Assembly (NCBI RefSeq): GCF_000982415.1
Contig: NZ_LANI01000018.1
Location: 62,001 to 126,000 of the forward strand
Direction of reading: 5' to 3'
DNA from: Kiloniella litopenaei
GTDB taxonomy: Bacteria; Pseudomonadota; Alphaproteobacteria; Kiloniellales; Kiloniellaceae
DNA: 64,000 bases
Of the stretch, positions 54,089 to 62,621 are shown in pieces. The stretch's first letter is position 1, and every line of letters starts with the position of its first letter. The notes beneath the pieces were generated by a model. It worked only from the letters and a program-made list of their open reading frames with translations. It had not been told where the DNA came from and ran no database searches. A program made the translations under genes and the position numbers.

Positions 54089-55030
54089 ATGAAGCGTGCA
54101 TTTGTTTTTCCCGGACAGGGATCACAAGCCGTTGGTATGGGAAAAGAATTGGCAGAGGCTTTTTCTATCGCTCGCGAAGTTTTTGAAGAAGTCGATGAAG
54201 CGCTGGGACAAAAGTTATCTGCGCTGATGTTTGAAGGGCCTATCGACGAACTTACGCTTACAGAAAATGCCCAGCCTGCTTTAATGGCTGTGAGCACGGC
54301 TGTCGCCCGTGTATTACAGAGCGAAGGTAATTTGTTGTTGGGCGATCATGCTTCTTTTGTTGCAGGGCATTCTCTTGGTGAATATTCGGCTCTGACGGCT
54401 GTCGGAACGGTTGAACTGGCTGATGCTGCACGCCTGTTGAAGCTACGTGGTCAGTCTATGCAGCAAGCTGTTCCCGTTGGCGAAGGCGCGATGGCCGCTC
54501 TTCTCGGTCTTGATTTTGAAGATGCACAGGCGGTTGCTGAAGAAGCTGCGCAGGGTGAAGTTTGTTCGGCTGCGAATGATAATGCGCCAGGACAGGTTGT
54601 CGTTAGTGGTCATAAAGCTGCTGTTGAACGTTCTTTGGAAATTGCCAAGGCAAAAGGCGCAAAACGTGCTGTATTACTGCCTGTATCTGCGCCTTTCCAT
54701 TGTTCGTTAATGGCACCTGCGGCTGATGCGATGGCCGAAGCCTTGGCCGCTGTCACTCTAAAGGCACCGACTGTGCCCGTTGTTTGTAATGTTTCTGCGG
54801 ATATGGTCACGGACCCAGAAACGATTCGCGAATATTTGGTACAGCAAGTAACGGGGGTTGTTCGCTGGCGTGAGTCTGTACTGTATATGCGCGCGAATGA
54901 AGTTGAGCAATTGGTCGAGTTGGGTGCAGGGAAAGTGTTGAGTGGTCTCAACCGTCGTATCGATCGCGATCTTACATCGGCGAACGCAGGAACGCCTGAA
55001 GAAATAGAAAATCTGTTGAAGAGTCTTTAA
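54089..55030 (+). CDS. fabD: Malonyl-CoA:ACP transacylase
   Basis: A 313-residue enzyme that loads malonyl groups onto acyl carrier protein for fatty-acid synthesis. The active-site serine is in AGHSLGEYS near residue 94, the N-terminal motif FPGQGSQAVGMG is complete, and the histidine loop lies in SAPFHCSLM near 203. The start at 54089 has AAGGAG eight bases upstream; an extension to 53981 has no ribosome site. Its neighbours fabG, acpP, fabF and mltG form the standard cluster. Confidence 0.94.
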   Translation: MKRAFVFPGQGSQAVGMGKELAEAFSIAREVFEEVDEALGQKLSALMFEGPIDELTLTENAQPALMAVSTAVARVLQSEGNLLLGDHASFVAGHSLGEYSALTAVGTVELADAARLLKLRGQSMQQAVPVGEGAMAALLGLDFEDAQAVAEEAAQGEVCSAANDNAPGQVVVSGHKAAVERSLEIAKAKGAKRAVLLPVSAPFHCSLMAPAADAMAEALAAVTLKAPTVPVVCNVSADMVTDPETIREYLVQQVTGVVRWRESVLYMRANEVEQLVELGAGKVLSGLNRRIDRDLTSANAGTPEEIENLLKSL

Positions 55031-55118
55031 AAGTTTAAAAGCCGAAGGACGAGTACTTGGTCTCTTGCATGAAATTGAGTATTCTTCCGCGCATAAATAT
55101 TGATCTTAGGAGTATAGG

Positions 55119-55859
55119 ATGTTTGATCTTTCCGGTAAGACAGCACTTGTTACAGGTGCTTCTGGCGGTATTGGAAGTGCAATTGCCAAGGCCTTGCACG
55201 ATCAGGGGGCTGTTGTTGGTCTTTCGGGTACCAGAGTGGAAGCACTTGAAAAGGTAGCTGCTGAACTGGGCGGTGATCGGGTCCATGTTTTGCCCGCGAA
55301 TCTATCTGATGCAGATGCGCCAGCGGATTTGGTGAAACGCGCTGATGAAGCAATGGGGCAACTTGATATTCTGGTGAACAATGCAGGATTGACCCGTGAT
55401 AATCTTGCGATGCGTCTGAAAGATGAAGATTGGGATACCGTCCTTGCCGTTAATCTTACAGCCAGCTTCCGTCTGTCCAAAGCATGTCTTCGTGGCATGA
55501 TGAAGCGTCGTTGGGGACGTATTATCGGAATTACTTCTGTTGTTGGCACTACGGGGAATGCTGGTCAAACGAACTATGCTGCTTCAAAAGCAGGCTTGAT
55601 TGGTATGAGCAAGTCTCTCGCCCAGGAAGTTGCGTCGCGTGGAATTACAGTCAATTGTGTAGCACCTGGTTTTATTGCTACGGCAATGACCGATGTGCTC
55701 AGTGATGATATTAAAGAAAATCTTCTAAGTGGTATTCCCTGTGCAAAGCTTGGCTCTCCCGAGGATATCGCAGCTTCGGTTGCCTATCTATCCAGTAATG
55801 AAGCTGCTTATGTGACAGGCCAGACCTTGCATGTTAACGGCGGAATGGCCATGATATAA
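55119..55859 (+). CDS. fabG: 3-oxoacyl-ACP reductase FabG
   Basis: A 246-residue NADPH-dependent reductase for the second step of chain elongation. The cofactor motif GASGGIGSAIAKAL is near residue 14, the structural NNAGLTRD near 87, the catalytic Ser in GITSVVGTTGN near 138, and Tyr/Lys in YAASKAGLIGM near 151. The C terminus ends TLHVNGGMAMI, the standard FabG end. TAGGAG precedes the start. It is 88 bases after fabD. Confidence 0.95.
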   Translation: MFDLSGKTALVTGASGGIGSAIAKALHDQGAVVGLSGTRVEALEKVAAELGGDRVHVLPANLSDADAPADLVKRADEAMGQLDILVNNAGLTRDNLAMRLKDEDWDTVLAVNLTASFRLSKACLRGMMKRRWGRIIGITSVVGTTGNAGQTNYAASKAGLIGMSKSLAQEVASRGITVNCVAPGFIATAMTDVLSDDIKENLLSGIPCAKLGSPEDIAASVAYLSSNEAAYVTGQTLHVNGGMAMI

Positions 55860-56044
55860 TCAGCATTTGACCCTCTGGCGTTGAATCTTTATGAAAGATA
55901 AACGATTAAGAGCGTTGGCAAGCCGACTTAAAGTGTGTTATGAGGCGGCGCTTCTCTGCAGTTGGCAGGGAAAAATAGAAATTCAGGCCTTAGGGTCGTT
56001 AGTAAAACCGCCGAAAGGCGATAAATAGTTAAGGGCTAAAGTTT

Positions 56045-56281
56045 ATGAGCAACGATGTCGCTGATCGCGTAAAGAAAATTGTAGTTGAACACCTCGGTGT
56101 TGAAGAAGCCAAAGTTGTGGAAAGTGCAAGCTTCATCGACGATCTTGGTGCTGACAGCCTGGATACTGTCGAACTCGTTATGGCATTCGAAGAAGAGTTC
56201 GGTTGTGAAATTCCAGACGATGCTGCTGAAAAAATCGTAACAGTTCAGAACGCTGTCGATTTCATTTCAGAAAACGTTTAA
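56045..56281 (+). CDS. acpP: Acyl carrier protein
   Basis: A 78-residue acidic carrier. Ser38 in [12 protein letters not shown] is the site for the 4'-phosphopantetheine arm that carries fatty-acyl chains. The sequence is highly acidic and has three main helices, and length and motif match E. coli AcpP. The GTTTATGAGC start is preceded by TAAGGGC. Adjacent to fabG and fabF. A hairpin follows between it and fabF. Confidence 0.96.
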   Translation: MSNDVADRVKKIVVEHLGVEEAKVVESASFIDDLGADSLDTVELVMAFEEEFGCEIPDDAAEKIVTVQNAVDFISENV

Positions 56282-56301
56282 TCGTTTTTTAGAAGTATAT
56301 G

Positions 56302-56328
56302 ACGCCGGGGAACTCCCCGGCGTTTTCG
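56302..56328 (+). terminator. Hairpin between acpP and fabF
   Basis: ACGCCGGGG and CCCCGGCGT form a perfect nine-pair stem with loop AACT, followed by TTTCGTCTTT. Placed 21 bases after acpP, it can cut most acpP transcripts and so give the high carrier-to-synthase ratio needed in the cell. Confidence 0.8.
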
Positions 56329-56358
56329 TCTTTAATAGCGTAGAGACTTTTTAGAATC

Positions 56359-57621
56359 ATGCGTCGTGTCGTTATAACCGGTCTCGGTATGGTATCTCCG
56401 CTTGGGTGTGGTGTGGATCATATATGGTCACGCATTACCAACGGAGAATCAGGTATTGGTAAAATTACTCAATTTGATGCGTCGGATTTGCCGTCTCAAA
56501 TTGCGGGTGAAATTCCTGTTGGCGAAACTGCTGACGGTTACTTTAATGCGGATGATCATGTCGCAGCCAAGGATCGCCGTAAGCTTGATCCCTTCATTGT
56601 GTATGGTATTACCGCTGCTCAACAAGCTATTGAAGACGCGGGCTGGAAGCCCGAAGATGAAGAGAGTTTGTTCCGCACTGGTGTGATGATTGGATCCGGT
56701 ATCGGTGGCTTGCAAACCATTGCTAATGGTGCGGTCATGATCGAAGAAAAGGGGCCGCGCAAGCTTTCTCCTTTCTTTATTCCTTCATCACTGATCAATT
56801 TGATTTCCGGTCATGTTTCTATTCGTTACGGATACAAGGGGCCAAACCACTCTGTTGTGACAGCATGTTCAACAGGTGCACATGCGATAGGTGATGCTGC
56901 ACGTTTGATCCAGATGGATGATGCAGATGTTATGGTCGCTGGTGGTGCCGAAGCTGCTGTTTGCAGACTTGGTATCGCAGGCTTTTGCGCATCACGTGCG
57001 CTGTCTACCGGCTTTAATGATACCCCCGAAAAAGGCTCTCGTCCTTGGGATAAAGGACGTGACGGCTTTGTTATGGGCGAAGGCGCTGGTGTTGTTGTTC
57101 TTGAAGAACTGGAACATGCAAAAGCGCGTGGAGCTACGATCTACGGCGAAGTCGTTGGTTATGGCCTGTCCGGGGATGCACACCATATTACGGCCCCACC
57201 TCCTGATGGAAATGGTGGTTTCCGTGCAATGTCTGCTGCACTTAAACGTGCAGGTATCAATGCCAGTGATGTGAACTACATCAACGCTCACGGGACTTCT
57301 ACACCGTTGGGTGATGAAATTGAATTTGGCGCTGTGAAGCGTCTGTTTGGAAACAATGAAGACCTTTGTATGTCTTCGACCAAATCCGCGATCGGTCACT
57401 TGCTGGGTGCTGCTGGTGCTGTTGAGGCTATCTTCTCTGTAAAGGCAATCAAAGAAGGTGTGATTCCTCCAACGCTTAATTTGGAAGATCCATCTGATGA
57501 ATGTCAGGGGATTGATCTGGTTCCTCTTGAAGCGCAAGAGCGAAAAATTGATGTCGCACTATCCAATTCCTTTGGATTTGGCGGAACCAATGCAAGCCTA
57601 GTGCTTAAAGCATTCAGATAA
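56359..57621 (+). CDS. fabF: 3-oxoacyl-ACP synthase II (FabF)
   Basis: A 420-residue condensing enzyme that elongates acyl-ACP with malonyl-ACP. The triad is visible: Cys in VTACSTGAHAIGDAA (near residue 171), His in NAHGTSTPLGD (near 311) and His in KSAIGHLLGAAGAVE (near 348). The loop GFGGTNASLVL ends the protein. It completes the fabD-fabG-acpP-fabF row. The mltG gene follows after 13 bases, so the cell couples lipid and wall synthesis genes. Confidence 0.95.
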   Translation: MRRVVITGLGMVSPLGCGVDHIWSRITNGESGIGKITQFDASDLPSQIAGEIPVGETADGYFNADDHVAAKDRRKLDPFIVYGITAAQQAIEDAGWKPEDEESLFRTGVMIGSGIGGLQTIANGAVMIEEKGPRKLSPFFIPSSLINLISGHVSIRYGYKGPNHSVVTACSTGAHAIGDAARLIQMDDADVMVAGGAEAAVCRLGIAGFCASRALSTGFNDTPEKGSRPWDKGRDGFVMGEGAGVVVLEELEHAKARGATIYGEVVGYGLSGDAHHITAPPPDGNGGFRAMSAALKRAGINASDVNYINAHGTSTPLGDEIEFGAVKRLFGNNEDLCMSSTKSAIGHLLGAAGAVEAIFSVKAIKEGVIPPTLNLEDPSDECQGIDLVPLEAQERKIDVALSNSFGFGGTNASLVLKAFR

Positions 57622-57634
57622 ATTCACTTAAGCT

Positions 57635-58636
57635 GTGAGTGAAGAACAAAAAGTATCTACGAGGCCCTCTTTTTTGAAGTGGGCCTCGCTTGTTTTCGCC
57701 TTGGGGATTTTGTGTTTTTCCATCGTATTATACATGGGGCGACAGGAATTTTTAGCACCGGGACCTCTCAAAAAAGATCTCACCATTGTAATCCCCAAAG
57801 GGTCTGGGTTAGAGAAAATATCGAATATTCTGAAAGACGAAGGCGTTATTCGTGAACCGATTATCTTTCAACTGGGTGCACGCTATACCAAAAAAGCAAG
57901 AAACCTAAAAGCTGGCGAATTTTTGATGCCTGCGGCTGTTTCTATGAAAGACGCGATTGAGATACTGGAAAACGGAAAAACGGTCAGCTACTCAATTACG
58001 ATCCCGGAAGGGAAAACATCATTCGAGATTGTCGAGATACTGCGAAATCATCCTGATTTGGAGGGTGAAATTACAGATATACCCGAAGAAGGCAGTCTTT
58101 TACCTGAAACCTACTCGTTTGTCCGGGGCGATAGCCGTCAATCCATTCTTGACCGAATGAAGCAGGCATTAGAACGTCATCTTGATAAGTTGTGGAATAA
58201 TAGACAGGAAGGCTTGCCGCTTAAGACCAAGGAAGAGGCATTGGTTCTGGCGTCCATCGTTGAAAAGGAAACAGGTATTGCGTCAGAAAGACCGCTTGTT
58301 GCGGGGGTTTTTATTAATCGCTTGAATTTAAAAATGCGTCTGCAATCGGATCCAACAGTAACATATGGTATTACACTTGGCGCTAAGCCTTTGGGGCGAA
58401 GTTTAACCCGTAAGGATCTAAAAACCGCAACGCCCTACAATACCTATACGATTGATCGCCTTCCCCCAGGGCCCATTGCTAATGTTGGCTTGTCTGCGTT
58501 AGAGGCTGTGACACAGCCAGCAAAAACCAAATATTTGTACTTTGTCGCTGATGGTACAGGGGGGCATGCTTTTGCTCGCAACCTTAAAGAGCATAATAAA
58601 AATGTACGTCATTGGCGGTCAGTGAATAAAAAATAA
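57635..58636 (+). CDS. mltG: Endolytic murein transglycosylase MltG
   Basis: A 333-residue inner-membrane enzyme that cuts nascent glycan strands and ends their growth. It has a short cytoplasmic N terminus, one membrane segment (residues about 16-34, WASLVFALGILCFSIVLY) and the YceG fold. The catalytic glutamate is in LASIVEKETG (near 208). The LysM-like subdomain precedes it, and the end has PYNTYTIDRLPPGPIANVG. The GTG start has no strong ribosome site. It is the usual partner after fabF. Confidence 0.9.
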   Translation: MSEEQKVSTRPSFLKWASLVFALGILCFSIVLYMGRQEFLAPGPLKKDLTIVIPKGSGLEKISNILKDEGVIREPIIFQLGARYTKKARNLKAGEFLMPAAVSMKDAIEILENGKTVSYSITIPEGKTSFEIVEILRNHPDLEGEITDIPEEGSLLPETYSFVRGDSRQSILDRMKQALERHLDKLWNNRQEGLPLKTKEEALVLASIVEKETGIASERPLVAGVFINRLNLKMRLQSDPTVTYGITLGAKPLGRSLTRKDLKTATPYNTYTIDRLPPGPIANVGLSALEAVTQPAKTKYLYFVADGTGGHAFARNLKEHNKNVRHWRSVNKK

Positions 58637-58668
58637 ACAGATTGTTGCGATAAAGAACCACTGAACTT

Positions 58669-59223
58669 TTAATCGATTGTATGTGTGTGATAGGGCTCGT
58701 TTGAGTGAAGATCATATTTACAAACTGTATGTAGTGTTTGTTCAACAATCTGTTCGGCTGAAAGCGATGTTTCGTATAAGGATTCAAGTGAACCCAATGC
58801 GAATGAATGTCCTGATCCAATAGCCCAAAATCTTGAAAATTCATCTACATTTCTTTCGGGATCTATATGAAAAATTGTTTTGTGCGTCGCGATTAACAGG
58901 TTCATTCCACTCCCTTTGAAATGATTTCCTGTTGGTAGCGAAAGACATTTTTCTGTTAATATCTTTTGAATTTTTAACATACTTTTGTAGGTCGACATTC
59001 TATCCGCGAAGTTAAAACAATCTTCATGTTCTAAACATAGATAGTCTAGAATTGTATGGTAAGTTGTCTCACCTACATGTCCAATGGTCCCGTGCTTAAG
59101 GAAGTGAATTTTAGAAGAATTTATTTTTTCCTGAGCTGGATGTAGGGTGTTGATATCAGAGCATTTAGAGTCACTGCCGATAACAGTTTTTCCTTGTTTT
59201 TTGACGGCGATCACGATTGACAT
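58669..59223 (-). CDS. Proteasome-like Ntn hydrolase with serine in the nucleophile position
   Basis: A 184-residue protein of the proteasome-beta/HslV fold. The N terminus after Met is SIVIAVKKQGKTVIGSDS. Serine takes the place of Thr1, Asp17 (counted from that Ser) matches the conserved Asp17, and SSKIHFL may hold the equivalent of Lys33. The end has FWAIGSGHSFALGSLESLYE and CKYDLHSN, typical of the family. This suggests a small self-compartmentalising peptidase or amidase. The start 59223 has AAGGAAG before it; a longer frame was rejected because a nucleophile must follow Met. No ATPase partner (HslU) is near. Confidence 0.7.
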   Translation of the reverse strand: MSIVIAVKKQGKTVIGSDSKCSDINTLHPAQEKINSSKIHFLKHGTIGHVGETTYHTILDYLCLEHEDCFNFADRMSTYKSMLKIQKILTEKCLSLPTGNHFKGSGMNLLIATHKTIFHIDPERNVDEFSRFWAIGSGHSFALGSLESLYETSLSAEQIVEQTLHTVCKYDLHSNEPYHTHTID

Positions 59224-59493
59224 AACGGCTTCCTTATTGCTTGAAATCAAGACAAGCAAAGCAATGATCATCGTTATCGTAAACTGTGTATTAATGTATG
59301 GCTGGATAGTGACTATTCAAAAATGAACAGAATTGTTTTTATCGTTTTCTCTGGCTATCCATTTTCTTTTTTTATGTGATATTATGGTTTTTTAACGATA
59401 TGTGGGTGAAAATACGATGATTACTTGACCTTTTGTAAATGTTGAGTAGTTTTGCGGCACGCACAAATGCGGTATAAAAAAGGCAAAGGTTGA

Positions 59494-59712
59494 ATGGCTA
59501 AAGAAGAACTCCTTGAGTTTAGTGGTACTGTTATTGAAAAGCTCCCGAATGCAATGTTCCGGGTAGAGCTTGAAAATGGACACGAGATTATTGCCCACAC
59601 AGGTGGTAAGATGCGTAAGTTCCGCATTCGCACCATGGTTGGTGATAAAGTTGACGTCGAAATGACCCCTTATGATTTGACTAAGGGACGGATCACTTTC
59701 CGTCACAAATAA
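59494..59712 (+). CDS. infA: Translation initiation factor IF-1
   Basis: A 72-residue OB-fold protein that binds the 30S A site with IF-2 and IF-3. It reads [19 protein letters not shown], then [20 protein letters not shown] and ends FRHK, matching bacterial IF-1 over its full length. AAAGGT is a good ribosome site. It stands alone between two unrelated genes; elsewhere in alphaproteobacteria it is often followed by maf and an RNase gene, not here. A terminator follows. Confidence 0.96.
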   Translation: MAKEELLEFSGTVIEKLPNAMFRVELENGHEIIAHTGGKMRKFRIRTMVGDKVDVEMTPYDLTKGRITFRHK

Positions 59713-60159
59713 TCCTCTATCTTTAAAAATAGAGAATACAGCGCATTTGCGCGTTTGGTCGGTATGACTGAACGCGCTTTTTGTGCTTGTATTTGTCGTC
59801 AAGGAAATATCTGTTTCTTTCGAAAGGGTTTTGGCATCGCCTGGGCACCGGATTTATGAAATTTGGTGCTTATATATTATTGAAAAAATTATCTTTCTAC
59901 TGATGTTTTAGCGCAATTAAATACGAGGAAAATGCCCGTGCTTTTGCATTAGAGATATTCCCTCAAACAGTTAAAAAATGAATGGGGCATTTTATACACG
60001 TGTCTTGGATGTCAAACTGGCAGAAGATGCGAGCAGGGCTATGCATTCGCCTTTTTTATTTAAACTGGTTGATCAGATTTGATTAAAGTCGTTCCTGTGA
60101 TAGGGGCGGCTTTATAAAGCTATTTTATAAAAAAGTAGCACGACAAGCTGTGTTGTATT
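59713..60159. other. 447-base gap after infA
   Basis: The first 70 bases hold the infA terminator. The rest has no supported gene. A 34-codon open frame at 59978-60082 (MNGAFYTRVLDV start) has protein-like codons but only a weak ribosome site. A very short ATG frame after GAGGAAA at 59932 ends after six codons. The right end belongs to the 3' side of the SDR gene. Confidence 0.5.
59749..59782 (+). terminator. Rho-independent terminator after infA
   Basis: GCGCGTT and AACGCGC form a seven-pair stem around a 15-base loop, followed by TTTTT. Confidence 0.8.
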
Positions 60160-60921
60160 CTACTGTTTGTTCGGCAGTTTGTTTGAAATAAATTCTGATA
60201 TAAAAAGCGGCAAAGTGGAAAAGAATAATACGGCTAGATACATTGGCTTTGGGAAAGAAATTCTGGCTTTATTCCGTTCCAAACCTTTGCCTATAATGGT
60301 TGCTGCTTTTGAGCTTTCCATTAAAAATGGCATGGGAAATTTGTTAACGGCAGTTATACCGCTTTTGACAAAGCCGGGGGTGATTACTGAAACCTTTATG
60401 TTACTCTTTTTTAACGTACCCCGCAGACTTTCCCCCCAAGTGCGGACAGCCGCTTTGCTGGCGCAGTAAGCAGGTGCACTGGGAAGGCCTTTGAACGAGG
60501 CAAGAGAAGACATGATCGCGATTTGCCCCTGGCCATTTGATTTCATTACTTCAATCGCGGGAAAAACAGTATTGAACACACCGTTCAGATTTATATCCAT
60601 TATTTCCCGTGTCTGATGATCAGATTCGTCTTGTTGTCCTGTACCACCGGATATACCTGCGTTGGCAATAACGAGATCGAGTTTTGATGTTTGATTGGCT
60701 TTGATAATTGCTTCACTGCAAGCCGTTTGATCTATAACGTCCAATTGCAATGAATGTACTTGTGCGCCCCGTTTGATACATTGGCCTGCTATGGCCTGTA
60801 AACGAGTACGATTTCTACCACAAAGGAAAAGAACATTTCCTGGCATAGCATAATATTCTGCAAGGGCAGCCCCAATGCCACTGGATGCGCCGGTAATAAA
60901 TATGGTCTTTGGAATTGTCAT
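60160..60921 (-). CDS. Short-chain dehydrogenase/reductase (DltE/YqjQ-like)
   Basis: A 253-residue SDR. The NAD(P) motif is ITGASSGIGAALAEYY (near 9), the NAG motif VIANAGISGG near 87, the catalytic Ser in IMSSLASFKG and Tyr/Lys in YCASKAAVRTW near 157. The C terminus has a hydrophobic run (YLAVLFFSTLPLFISEFI) that may attach it to the membrane. Substrate unknown. It stands alone on the minus strand with no close partner, inserted between infA and yicC. Confidence 0.85.
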   Translation of the reverse strand: MTIPKTIFITGASSGIGAALAEYYAMPGNVLFLCGRNRTRLQAIAGQCIKRGAQVHSLQLDVIDQTACSEAIIKANQTSKLDLVIANAGISGGTGQQDESDHQTREIMDINLNGVFNTVFPAIEVMKSNGQGQIAIMSSLASFKGLPSAPAYCASKAAVRTWGESLRGTLKKSNIKVSVITPGFVKSGITAVNKFPMPFLMESSKAATIIGKGLERNKARISFPKPMYLAVLFFSTLPLFISEFISNKLPNKQ

Positions 60922-61042
60922 TCTTGCAGTAACTCATAAGCTTTGGGTATAAGGCTTATGAAAATAAAGCTGCTTGTGATGAATGTAAAACAATCCATCC
61001 ATGTAGATACGGATGATGCTTCAATAACCCCGAGGAACCATT

Positions 61043-61936
61043 ATGGGAAAAGCAATTGCCAGCATGACAGGATTTGCCCGTGCTGAAGGTGAGTACGCAG
61101 GGACGACCTGGTCTTGGGAGCTTAAAAGCGTCAATGGTAAAAACCTGGATGCGAGATGTCGGGTTCCAAACGGATTCGAAGTTTTGGATGCTAAAGTAAG
61201 GTCGGCTTTGGCAAAAAGCTTTAAGCGTGGCAACTTCCACATAAACCTTGTGATTGATAACAAACACAAAGCTGTGCAGTTACAAGTGAACGAAGACATT
61301 CTGCAACAAGTAATTCCGCTGGCCACAAGAATTGGGAATGATCTGGATGCGGTTGCGCCTTCGATTGATGGCATCTTGAATTTACGGGGTGTGTTAGAGC
61401 TTGTCGAAGAAGAGGAATCCCAGGATGAGGCGAATGCACGTTTGGCGTTGATTGAAACAAGTTTGCAAGATGCGATTGAAGCCATGCAAACCATGCGCGG
61501 TGAAGAGGGGGCAAGACTTGCAGAAATTGCGTCCGGTCAACTGGATGCTATTGAAAGCTTGCAACAAGAAGCAGCAAAGCTAGCAGCTACACAGCCAGCA
61601 GCTATACAGGATCGTTTTAATAAACAGCTGTCAGAATTATTATCAGATGCTAGCCCTGTTTCTGAAGAGCGGATGGCCCAGGAAATTGCTGTTCTGGTAA
61701 CGAAGGCTGATATCCGAGAAGAACTTGATCGTCTGGCTGCACATGTTGCAGCTGCGCGTGAGCTGTTGGAAAACGGTGGACCCTGTGGACGTCGGTTAGA
61801 TTTTCTCTGTCAGGAGTTTAATCGCGAGGCCAATACACTTTGCTCAAAATCTTCGGATGTTGCCTTAACTACGATTGGTATTGAGCTCAAGGCGACGATA
61901 GAACAACTTCGCGAACAAATTCAAAACGTCGAATAA
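61043..61936 (+). CDS. yicC: YicC-family endoribonuclease
   Basis: A 297-residue protein. It starts SMTGFARAEGEY, the hallmark of the family, then WELKSVNGKNLDARCRVP, and ends with the DUF1732 part: CGRRLDFLCQEFNREANTL followed by LTTIGIELKATIEQLREQIQNVE-like sequence (read in two pieces). E. coli YicC forms a clamp-like ribonuclease that cleaves small RNA targets. CGAGGAACC is the ribosome site. It is followed by gmk after 19 bases, the common order. Confidence 0.9.
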   Translation: MGKAIASMTGFARAEGEYAGTTWSWELKSVNGKNLDARCRVPNGFEVLDAKVRSALAKSFKRGNFHINLVIDNKHKAVQLQVNEDILQQVIPLATRIGNDLDAVAPSIDGILNLRGVLELVEEEESQDEANARLALIETSLQDAIEAMQTMRGEEGARLAEIASGQLDAIESLQQEAAKLAATQPAAIQDRFNKQLSELLSDASPVSEERMAQEIAVLVTKADIREELDRLAAHVAAARELLENGGPCGRRLDFLCQEFNREANTLCSKSSDVALTTIGIELKATIEQLREQIQNVE

Positions 61937-61955
61937 AAGTAAGGTTTTAAAAACA

Positions 61956-62600
61956 ATGAATGCTGTTGTTGCCCCCACGCTTGAACGTCGTGGCCTTATG
62001 CTGGTCCTTTCTTCCCCTTCCGGGGCTGGTAAAACAACAATTTCCAGAATACTGCTGGAGAGAGAAGAAGAGCTTACTCTATCCATATCTGCAACAACGC
62101 GACAAATGCGTCCGGGGGAAATTCACGGCAAAGATTATTTCTTTGTAAGCCCGGATGAATTTAATTCCATGGTTGATAATAACGAGATGCTGGAACATGC
62201 GACTGTATTTGATAATAAATATGGTACGCCGAGCGAGCCAGTAGAACAGGGGCTGTCATCGGGGCAGGATGTTCTCTTCGATATTGATTGGCAAGGAACA
62301 CAGCAAGTTGCAGCAAAAGCCCCTAATGATATTGTTCGCGTGTTTATTCTTCCGCCGTCGCTACAAGAGCTTGAGAGGCGTCTCTATGCACGGGCTCAGG
62401 ACAGCGAAGAAGTTGTCAAAGGACGTATGGCCAAAGCGGCTGATGAAATGAGCCATTGGGCTGAGTATGATTATATTATCGTAAATACAGATGTCGAAAA
62501 ATCTGTTGCTGATGTTCAGGCTATTCTCCGAGCGGAACGCTTGAAACGAGATCGAAGACCTGATCTTGATTCTTTTGTTCGTGGATTACGTCAAGCCTAA
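61956..62600 (+). CDS. gmk: Guanylate kinase
   Basis: A 214-residue kinase that phosphorylates GMP to GDP, the step after GuaA. The P-loop SSPSGAGKTTISR is near residue 20, the GMP site reads ISATTRQMRPGE and KDYFFVS, and WAEYDYIIVNTD near 170 is the family end motif. It pairs with yicC in one unit. It converges with rsmA. Confidence 0.95.
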   Translation: MNAVVAPTLERRGLMLVLSSPSGAGKTTISRILLEREEELTLSISATTRQMRPGEIHGKDYFFVSPDEFNSMVDNNEMLEHATVFDNKYGTPSEPVEQGLSSGQDVLFDIDWQGTQQVAAKAPNDIVRVFILPPSLQELERRLYARAQDSEEVVKGRMAKAADEMSHWAEYDYIIVNTDVEKSVADVQAILRAERLKRDRRPDLDSFVRGLRQA

Positions 62601-62621
62601 GCTGGAAGTTGAGTTGTATCT

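Noticed and set aside
59932-59952. Six-codon ATG frame after GAGGAAA following infA
   Set aside because: Good ribosome site but too short, with no attenuator-like stem or biosynthetic gene downstream to suggest a leader peptide.
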